11,924 nucleotides of DNA from NCBI GenBank assembly GCA_040003205.1, contig JBDUDA010000078.1:1-11924 (forward strand). Reading direction: 5' to 3'. Positions 6,399 to 11,924 of the stretch are shown in pieces. Made by a program: the position numbers and the translations under genes. This DNA comes from JALYIM01 sp040003205 (GTDB taxonomy: Bacteria > Acidobacteriota > Terriglobia > Terriglobales > Acidobacteriaceae). The stretch's first letter is position 1, and each line of letters begins with the position of its first letter. The notes under the pieces were generated by a model. That model saw only the letters and a list, made by a program, of their open reading frames with translations, ran no database searches and was not told the DNA's origin.

Positions 6399-6953
6399 AT
6401 GTCTGCCACATGCCATCCCGACCAGTTGAGCCATGTAATACTGGCGGCACAAAGCGAGCTCCATCTATTGCTTCAGCAACGTGCGGATATTGAAAGGCGC
6501 GCGAGAATTGCCATTCGCACTGTTAAGTGCCTGGCGCTAGTGTTTGGGCGCGACCCGCAGGAATTGATCGCGAGCGATGACAGTGCAGGCTGTGTTAAAT
6601 CGCCAAGCGGATTGCGCGCGAGAACCTACCCGCACGAACTTGAAACTCCTGACGCAAGGGTCTCGTCCCAGCAGCAATCTCAAATGCGGTTCCTCAGCAA
6701 TGATTGCAAAGGGAAACTTGAGCGCGCCTGCCGGATAGCCTTGCTCGAATCAGAACAGCCTGCAACCGCGGGCGAGGTGTATGACCGGATCGTAAGACGG
6801 CAATCGTATCGTCTTTCGCCCTTCAAGCGGCCATTGGTGGCCTTGGCTGCCGCCTTGGATGGATTGGTAGAAGCGCGTGAGGTGGAACTCTGTGTGCGGG
6901 GCAACATCAGGAATTGGGTTTGGATGGGTAGACGGTCTGAAGAGACAAAGTAA
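6399..6953 (+). CDS. Hypothetical protein with N-terminal helical segment and probable C-terminal winged helix
   Basis: A soluble 184-residue protein beginning MSATCHPDQLSHVI. The start is ATG 6399, preceded by AGGAAG at 6390-6395. Residues about 12-50 form an amphipathic helix-rich segment (LHLLLQQRADIERRARIAIRTV, then LALVFG). A polar, probably disordered linker follows (about 55-105). The C-terminal part, about 106-178, reads LERACRIALLESEQPATAGEVYDRI, then FKRPLVALAAALDGLVEAREV and a strand-like end NIRNWVWMG. This has the helix-helix-helix-wing order of winged-helix domains, with PATAGEVYDRI as a typical second helix. Acidobacteria have many proteins of this layout with no known role, and I give no name. 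It sits about 200 bases after the response regulator, too far for tight coupling, and shares a leader motif with the downstream receptor gene. It could be a small transcription factor or an adaptor; both are inference. Confidence 0.75.
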   Translation: MSATCHPDQLSHVILAAQSELHLLLQQRADIERRARIAIRTVKCLALVFGRDPQELIASDDSAGCVKSPSGLRARTYPHELETPDARVSSQQQSQMRFLSNDCKGKLERACRIALLESEQPATAGEVYDRIVRRQSYRLSPFKRPLVALAAALDGLVEAREVELCVRGNIRNWVWMGRRSEETK

Positions 6954-7237
6954 GAGTCTCAGCGATACCCCTTGCGTCAGCACTTGACTCCCAGAGTATG
7001 TAACCGCCCCAGCGAAAACCATCCATGTTTCATATCCCAGCGATAAAAAATATGTTATTGCGTAAGTCACGACCCAAGCTCTCTCTTCCCATTGAATCCT
7101 TCAGTTAGCATTTGAAACCTTCTTCAGTACATTCCGTACTCAACCGCGGTGCAACCGCCCCTAAGTGCTGGAGTTACTCGTTCACGGACGCCTAAATGCA
7201 TGCTGTCCATAGACACTCAGAGGTAGAAAGAGGAGCC
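6954..7237. promoter_or_regulatory. Leader region of the TonB-dependent receptor gene
   Basis: About 280 bases without a gene. It holds an AT-rich block (GATAAAAAATATGTTATT, about 7042-7059) that may contain a -10 element. It also has two CTTCAGT words 23 bases apart (7099-7105 and 7122-7128) and the AGTAC/GTACT inverted repeat described separately. No firm -35/-10 pair was identified. Confidence 0.4.
7126..7149 (+). promoter_or_regulatory. Candidate operator, copy B: perfect AGTAC-N5-GTACT inverted repeat plus CCGCGG
   Basis: AGTAC (7126-7130) and GTACT (7136-7140) form a perfect five-base inverted repeat around ATTCC, followed by CCGCGG at 7144-7149. The AGTAC-to-CCGCGG distance equals that in copy A at 6213-6236. 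It lies about 90 bases before the receptor start codon, a position suited to a regulator site or to a structure in the leader RNA. Confidence 0.35.
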
Positions 7238-10200
7238 ATGGACACGAAAAAAACAGATTACGCAGGGTCACGAAAAATCAATTTACTAACAACGTCTCTC
7301 GAAATGCTGCTTTTCGCAGTACTGCTGCTGGCGGGTTCCTCAACCTTTGCCCAACGAACTACGGGAACGTTGCGCGGCCAGGTTCTTGATCCTCAAGGCG
7401 CGGTGGTGTCGAACGCGGAAGTGACCATCACAAATCAAGCTACCTCCGTGTCAGAAAAGCGGACGACCACCTCTGCTGGAACTTACCAGCTTCCCAGCAT
7501 TCTGCCAGGCAGGTACACCGTCAGCGTAGCCGCCCCGGGATTCAAGGAAGCTTTGCTGAAAGACGTGCCTGTGCTCGCAGACCAGGATAATGTCGCCGAT
7601 GCACATCTGACGCTCGGCAGCACAACCGAGACCGTGGAGGTAACCACGGGGAACGTGGAAGTGCAAACTACATCGTCATCTTTAAACAACAATTTCGATT
7701 CCTCCCAGGTACTAAATGTGCCGGTTACGGGCGGCACGCTATACAGCGCCCTGAACCTTGCAGTTCTGGCCCCCAATACTGTGGCTACTCCCGGCGGGAC
7801 GCAGGGAACTGGCGGCGCAATTGGCGGAACGCGTCCGCGAGACAACAACTTCACTGTAGACGGGGTGGATGACAATAATCTCAATGTGACGGGTGCGAAC
7901 TCAACGGTAATCTTTGATGCGATTCAGGAGTTCTCGCTGCAAACCAACCAGTTCAGCGCGGAATATGGGCACTCAGCCGGCGGACAGTTCAACCTTGTCA
8001 CCAAGAGCGGCACCAACAACTATCACGGGTCGCTGCAATGGTATGCGCAGAATCGTAATTTTAATTCGCTGGATAATCTAACGAAAGCGGCGATCCTGGA
8101 CCACACTCCCGGACTTTCAACCAAGCCGGCTTACGATAACAACCGCTTTGGTGGAACCGTAGGCGGGCCCATCATCAAGAACAGATGGTTTGTTTTCGGT
8201 GCTTATGAGTACACAAATCTGCACGGCAATGGCTCGCCGACAACGATCCAGGCTCCGACCGCGGCCGGGCTGAGCACACTCCAGGGGTTGGCGGTTGATT
8301 CGGCGGTGTCTAGCGTGCTGAAGAATTTCCCCGTCGCCCCCGTGTCGAATTTAGCGCCTATTATCGTGAATCCGAACATCGCGCCGACATCGATCCCTGT
8401 AGGAACCCTGACAATCGTCAGTCCAGTGCTGCAAAAGGAACATGACGCACAATTCAATACAGACTATTCTCTTGGCCAGCACCAGATAAATGCGCGATTT
8501 TTATTTAATCAGACCAAAGAGCTGTTCGCCGTCAACGATACCCAGTCTGTGTTTAATCAGGATCTGCTGATTCGCAACCGCAAACTTTCGCTCAACGATG
8601 TCTGGTCGATCAACGGTAATTGGGTGAACGATCTGCGGCTACAGTACTCTTACTATGGCCAGTTCTTCGCCAACCCATGCACCTCCGCGGGTGGCGGCTC
8701 GGGATCGCCTTGCACGCCGGATGTCACCATTTTCGATCTCGGGGATTCCACGATTGGGCCGGCTGACAATCAATTTCAAAAACAAAATACTTATCAGCTG
8801 GTTGACAATCTTTCCTGGGCACACGGCAAGCACACCTTCAAGTTTGGCTTGGAATATATTCACTTCATCAATCCTCAATTCTTTCTGTCTCGCAGCGTCG
8901 GAGATAACTGGTACTCGTCTACCACTGAGTTTATTAATGACCTGATCCCTAGCCAGCCGGGCAGGACCTTGAGAAATGCCGGATCAGGCTTTTTCAACGG
9001 GACACAGAGCGCCATCTACGGCTTTGTGCAGGATGACGTAAAGGTGACTCCGCGCTTGACACTCAACCTGGGCGCTCGCTATGAATTTTGGACAAATCCC
9101 GCGGGCGGCGCGACCCAGAAATTGAATGCCATTGCAAACGTTCCGGGAGTGATTTCTTTCGGAGTTCCGAAAACCGACAAGAACAATATCGCCCCGCGCA
9201 TCGGTTTCGCCTACGATCCCACGGGTACTGGCAAAACCGCAATTCGAGGTGGTTTTGGAATTTCTTATGATGTGAAATTTCAGAACTTTGCTTCGATCAC
9301 CCTGCCGCCGCAACTTCAGACAGAGCTTAATCCAGGCTCCGCTTGCGCGCTGCCAACTCCGCCCGTCTGGTGCACGAATGGCGGCGTTGGGTTTCTAGCG
9401 AATGGCGGGTTGCCAACCACGTTTCCGCCCCCCGCGACTGCGGCGGACGCGCGCAACCTAACCAGTAGTTTCATTGACGATACGGTCATGCCAAAGATCC
9501 TCAGTTGGAGCCTCGGCGTGCAACACGAACTACATCCGAATTCGACCATCGAGGTTCGTTATCTGGGAACGCGTGGACTGGAATTACCGGTGCAGTATCG
9601 CCGAAACTTCGTCAGCTATTTTGGCGCGGGTGGAACTCCGTTGCCAACGTATTTGAAGGCATCAACTATTCCCGGCACTTACACCGCAACTACTCCGACC
9701 GATACGAATTTTTATAACTTCGCATTTGGTCTAAACCCTGACCCTGCGAATCAGTCGAACACCTACGCGCAATATGGATTCAATGGAATCGTCACGTCCG
9801 ATCCTCCATTCGGCAACAGTATTTATCACGCCGGCTCAGTGGAATTCAAAGAACGGGCGGGACGCGGACTGTCATTCGACGCCAACTACACTTATTCCCA
9901 CACGATTGACAATGCGACGAATGAATTCCATACCAGCGCACTTAATCCGCGGCGGGCTCAGGACACAAATAGCATCGGTAGCGACCGCGGAAATTCAGAT
10001 TTAGACGTCAGGCATAAAGTCGCCATATCGTTGTCATATAACACTCCAAAATCCAGCGCTGAAAACCGCTTTGTGCGCGGCCTGATCAGTAATTACCTTC
10101 TCGGTTCTTCTTTCATCTCGCAATCAGGACAACCAGTCACTCTACAGTCCGGAGTGGACTCAAACGGCAATAATGACTCGGCCGGCGATCGAGTGGTATT

Positions 10201-10753
10201 TAATTCCGGCGGGGCCGGAAACACCGGGTCTGACGTTTTTCCGGTGTGCGAAGCCACTCCCGGCACCACTTCCGGCGTGGCAGTTGGACAAACCTACGTC
10301 GGACCTCAGGCTTACACGTCGGCGCCGTTCAATGGCTGTGCGGCAAATCCCAACGGCCCGTTCGCAGCCAGCCTTGGCGCTGGATTTGATCCCGCGATCG
10401 GCTATACCCCCGTGGATCCGAGCGCAAGGTATGTCATTGCTGGCGGTGGCGCGCGCACCACTGTTGGGCGTAACAGCTTCCGTTCGCCTGGTTTCTATAC
10501 CTGGAATTTATCCGTGGGCAAAAATTTTCATTTCACGGAGGCGAAGTATTTCCAGATACAAGCGCAAGTCTTCAACGTGCTCAACCATGCTAATTACGCC
10601 CTAAGTAATGGAAACGTTTTCAGCAACGGAGGAATTACCACGGCATTGGCAACTCCTGGATACGCAATACCGACTGATCCTACCTTCTTGCAGCCAAAGC
10701 AATTTGGAGGCGGGATCCGCAGCATGGTTCTGGCAGCCCACTTCTTCTTTTAG
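7238..10753 (+). CDS. Oar-like TonB-dependent outer membrane receptor with carboxypeptidase-regulatory-like domain
   Basis: An 1171-residue outer membrane beta-barrel protein. The ATG at 7238, preceded by AGAGGAG, gives a signal peptide with basic start (MDTKK...SRK), hydrophobic core (LEMLLFAVLLLAG) and probable cleavage after TFA at residue 38. An in-frame ATG at 7196 would add 14 residues. Residues about 41-125 form a carboxypeptidase-regulatory-like fold (GTLRGQVLDPQGAVV, GTYQLPSILPGRYTV). A TonB plug domain follows (VPVTGGTLYSALNLA, RDNNFTVDGVDDNN, FSAEYGHSAGGQFNLVTKSG). The remainder is barrel, with many aromatic strand ends (RFLFNQTKELF, NLGARYEFW, GFGISYDV, DANYTYSHTID). It ends in LAAHFFF, a terminal-Phe beta-signal. 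This is the Oar class abundant in Acidobacteria and presumed to import large substrates, perhaps oligosaccharides; the substrate is not visible here and no degradation gene lies nearby. The gene is followed by a strong hairpin and is probably monocistronic. Confidence 0.94.
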   Translation: MDTKKTDYAGSRKINLLTTSLEMLLFAVLLLAGSSTFAQRTTGTLRGQVLDPQGAVVSNAEVTITNQATSVSEKRTTTSAGTYQLPSILPGRYTVSVAAPGFKEALLKDVPVLADQDNVADAHLTLGSTTETVEVTTGNVEVQTTSSSLNNNFDSSQVLNVPVTGGTLYSALNLAVLAPNTVATPGGTQGTGGAIGGTRPRDNNFTVDGVDDNNLNVTGANSTVIFDAIQEFSLQTNQFSAEYGHSAGGQFNLVTKSGTNNYHGSLQWYAQNRNFNSLDNLTKAAILDHTPGLSTKPAYDNNRFGGTVGGPIIKNRWFVFGAYEYTNLHGNGSPTTIQAPTAAGLSTLQGLAVDSAVSSVLKNFPVAPVSNLAPIIVNPNIAPTSIPVGTLTIVSPVLQKEHDAQFNTDYSLGQHQINARFLFNQTKELFAVNDTQSVFNQDLLIRNRKLSLNDVWSINGNWVNDLRLQYSYYGQFFANPCTSAGGGSGSPCTPDVTIFDLGDSTIGPADNQFQKQNTYQLVDNLSWAHGKHTFKFGLEYIHFINPQFFLSRSVGDNWYSSTTEFINDLIPSQPGRTLRNAGSGFFNGTQSAIYGFVQDDVKVTPRLTLNLGARYEFWTNPAGGATQKLNAIANVPGVISFGVPKTDKNNIAPRIGFAYDPTGTGKTAIRGGFGISYDVKFQNFASITLPPQLQTELNPGSACALPTPPVWCTNGGVGFLANGGLPTTFPPPATAADARNLTSSFIDDTVMPKILSWSLGVQHELHPNSTIEVRYLGTRGLELPVQYRRNFVSYFGAGGTPLPTYLKASTIPGTYTATTPTDTNFYNFAFGLNPDPANQSNTYAQYGFNGIVTSDPPFGNSIYHAGSVEFKERAGRGLSFDANYTYSHTIDNATNEFHTSALNPRRAQDTNSIGSDRGNSDLDVRHKVAISLSYNTPKSSAENRFVRGLISNYLLGSSFISQSGQPVTLQSGVDSNGNNDSAGDRVVFNSGGAGNTGSDVFPVCEATPGTTSGVAVGQTYVGPQAYTSAPFNGCAANPNGPFAASLGAGFDPAIGYTPVDPSARYVIAGGGARTTVGRNSFRSPGFYTWNLSVGKNFHFTEAKYFQIQAQVFNVLNHANYALSNGNVFSNGGITTALATPGYAIPTDPTFLQPKQFGGGIRSMVLAAHFFF

Positions 10754-10772
10754 GATTGGAAGCGAGTAAAAC

Positions 10773-10800
10773 AAGGCTCGGACTCCTGGGTCCGGGCCTT
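10773..10800 (+). terminator. Hairpin terminator after the receptor gene
   Basis: AAGGCTCGGAC (10773-10783) pairs with GTCCGGGCCTT (10790-10800) around a six-base loop, an 11-bp stem with a single G-U wobble. It begins 19 bases after the TAG stop. The tail after the stem (ATCAACTT) is only weakly T-rich. In RNA the stem is very stable, so it is likely a terminator or a 3'-end stabiliser. Confidence 0.7.
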
Positions 10801-10877
10801 ATCAACTTAGGAAAATCAATCTGATTTCGTTCTTCATCTCCGTTGTGGCGGTGAATGCGCCGGTAAGGTCTCTCAAT

Positions 10878-10917
10878 AGAGCGAGCGACAAACGATGATC
10901 AAAATCGTTACGGCTCT
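10878..10917. terminator. Possible bidirectional hairpin between convergent genes
   Basis: AACGAT (10891-10896) and ATCGTT (10904-10909) are complementary around a seven-base loop. AGAGC (10878-10882) and GCTCT (10913-10917) can add an outer stem with unpaired bases between. It lies about 45 bases after the stop of the minus-strand gene, so it may terminate that gene. There is no T-run on either strand. Confidence 0.3.
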
Positions 10918-10962
10918 CTAATGATTGTTATCTCGCCCGTGCTGGCTGGCGGAGTAGTGCTG

Positions 10963-11739
10963 TCATTCACATCGATTGGCTTTGTTCGACCACTCCAGTT
11001 GCACCGTAAAGTTTCCGACTTGTTTTGTTTTCCAGGCGCAAATGTCCCCAATCTCCCCGTTGGCATCGTCATACCAGCCTTCGCCGGGAATGGGGTCGGT
11101 CACGGCTTCGCATAGTTCGTGCGAACTGGTGGAAGTGAGTGCCGCGAGGACATCCAGACTCGATGTGCATCCTGGACATCCTGGATAGGGCATTACCGCG
11201 TAAAACGTGTGCCCGGAAATGTCACTGTGGTATCCGCAAAAGGACTTGCAGGAAGCGCTCCCACCCTGGACCACGGCCGTCCCGGGCTGGATATAGATGA
11301 AGTAAAGCAGATTTGGTCCAGGCTTCGGAACGCTCGATTGCGAGGCGAGCAGCGTCTTTAGCATTTTCCGAATGGCCGCATCGCTGACAGAGCGCTGCAA
11401 GCGCGGAGTCGTCATTGAAACTGTACCGACGAACTTGCCACGAGCGATGGCCTTCCCTGGCACACTATATTCCGCGAGCTGATCCATCAGAGAGCTCGAT
11501 AAGATGCCGTTAAAAAAGTCATTGATTTGCCGCACGAGATTGCCGGCAGGACTTCTTTGCCAGCCGGTGCCCCAAAATATTGTGAACACTTCTACATTTT
11601 GAAGCAGCGGACCGTTGCGGTATGTGAGTTGAGGCGGTGAAGCCCGAGATGCGGGGTCTCCCGCCTTATCTTCCGGAACATGCAGGGGAACAATTCGAAT
11701 GGGTTTGCGTCCGGAAGAACTCGATTTGCGTCGGGACAT
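10963..11739 (-). CDS. EXORDIUM/PHI-1-like protein with HELCE...TDP motif
   Basis: A 258-residue protein. The ATG at 11737-11739 is fixed by AAGGAG five bases upstream; an open frame extends to 11892 but without protein-like sequence. The N-terminus is basic and Ser-rich (MSRRKSSSSGRKPIRI) with no hydrophobic signal core. TYRNGPLLQNVEVFTIFWG (about residues 38-56) resembles the start of the plant EXORDIUM/phosphate-induced protein 1 domain. A hydrophobic core follows (LLYFIYIQPGTAVV), then SCKSFCGYH and CPGC, four closely placed cysteines. Next is SHELCEAVTDP with His207, Glu208 and Glu211, followed by GWYDDANGEIGDICAW and a last strand VQLEWSNKANRC. HExxE with a downstream Asp/Glu suggests a metal site, as in metallopeptidase-like folds; this is inference. 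Six visible cysteines and the lack of a signal peptide are at odds unless export uses another route. The gene converges on the receptor gene and has its own promoter region. Confidence 0.8.
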   Translation of the reverse strand: MSRRKSSSSGRKPIRIVPLHVPEDKAGDPASRASPPQLTYRNGPLLQNVEVFTIFWGTGWQRSPAGNLVRQINDFFNGILSSSLMDQLAEYSVPGKAIARGKFVGTVSMTTPRLQRSVSDAAIRKMLKTLLASQSSVPKPGPNLLYFIYIQPGTAVVQGGSASCKSFCGYHSDISGHTFYAVMPYPGCPGCTSSLDVLAALTSTSSHELCEAVTDPIPGEGWYDDANGEIGDICAWKTKQVGNFTVQLEWSNKANRCE

Positions 11740-11740
11740 C

Positions 11741-11750
11741 TTATCTCCTT
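11741..11750 (-). promoter_or_regulatory. Strong ribosome binding site for the EXORDIUM-like gene
   Basis: On the minus strand this reads AAGGAGATAA, with AAGGAG five bases before the ATG. It decides the start against more upstream codons. Confidence 0.8.
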
Positions 11751-11774
11751 GTGCGGCGAAGCTATTCTGAAGTG

Positions 11775-11802
11775 ATTCTAGAACGCAGTCGGGCCAACCA
11801 AA
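11775..11802 (-). promoter_or_regulatory. Possible promoter of the EXORDIUM-like gene
   Basis: On the minus strand TTTGGT (11797-11802) and TAGAAT (11775-11780, five of six to TATAAT) are 16 bases apart. The -10 is about 35 bases before the start codon. The -35 match is poor. Confidence 0.3.
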
Positions 11803-11849
11803 CCTGATAATGAGCGCACTTTCAATCCATAGGCTCAATTTCAAATAAC

Positions 11850-11912
11850 CTGTCATCTCGACCGGAGTCGTGGCTTCGCGCAGCGAAGACACCGCGGAGT
11901 GGAGAGACCTGC
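11850..11912 (+). repeat. Dispersed palindromic repeat, copy 3
   Basis: It begins CTGTCATCTCGACCGGAG and ends GGAGAGACCTGC, matching the ends of the copies at 1065-1096 and 1166-1217. Its core is a different hairpin, CTTCGC (11874-11879) with GCGAAG (11883-11888) around a three-base loop. The element lies upstream of the EXORDIUM-like gene, about 110 bases before its start codon. Confidence 0.8.
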
Positions 11913-11924
11913 TTCTTCCCCGTC

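Noticed and set aside
10173..10604. A 143-codon plus-strand frame inside the receptor gene
   Set aside because: It is an alternative frame of the beta-barrel coding region, rich in Pro, Arg and Ser without a domain pattern.
10867..10918. Apparent fourth repeat copy (GAGAGACCT on the minus strand at about 10866-10874)
   Set aside because: Only one end word matches, and the other end, CTGTCATC, is missing at any reasonable distance.
11740..11892. N-terminal extension of the EXORDIUM-like protein to the start of its open frame
   Set aside because: The perfect AAGGAG before the ATG at 11739 and the overlap of the extension with the dispersed repeat argue against translation there.

Overview
The window looks like a stretch of chromosome from an Acidobacteriota genome, most likely class Terriglobia. 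Four things point there: a tandem pair of DUF507 genes, a very large Oar-like TonB-dependent receptor with an N-terminal carboxypeptidase-regulatory-like domain, a DUF1272-type Cys-rich domain, and dispersed palindromic repeats with TGTCATC ... GACCTGC ends. This assignment is an inference from gene content; there is no rRNA or other taxonomic marker. I see no tRNA, rRNA, CRISPR array, transposase or integrase.

Left part (1-1341): the 3' end of a membrane protein gene, probably an ABC-2-type permease, converges on a minus-strand pair of DUF507 genes that overlap by four bases (GTGA). Behind the DUF507 promoter side lies a gene-free stretch with two copies of a dispersed repeat in opposite orientation, forming a potential large hairpin.

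Middle part (1342-6197): an acidic 158-residue protein of unknown function is followed one base later by recJ (single-strand DNA 5'-3' exonuclease), so these two are probably one transcript. After about 290 bases without a clear gene comes a two-component system. It consists of a LytS-type sensor histidine kinase carrying an N-terminal eight-cysteine DUF1272-like zinc domain, and a LytTR response regulator that starts inside the kinase stop codon (TGATG).

Right part (6198-11924): a 184-residue protein with an N-terminal helical segment and a probable C-terminal winged helix is followed by an 1171-residue Oar-like outer-membrane receptor with a signal peptide, then a strong hairpin terminator. 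A convergent minus-strand gene encodes an EXORDIUM/PHI-1-like protein with a conserved HELCE...TDP motif. A third copy of the dispersed repeat lies upstream of that gene.

The most interesting possibility is that the DUF1272-LytS/LytTR pair controls the two downstream genes. The leaders of the winged-helix gene and of the receptor gene share an AGTAC-N13-CCGCGG arrangement with identical spacing, and in the receptor leader AGTAC is part of a perfect inverted repeat. The regulatory link is inference from sequence only.
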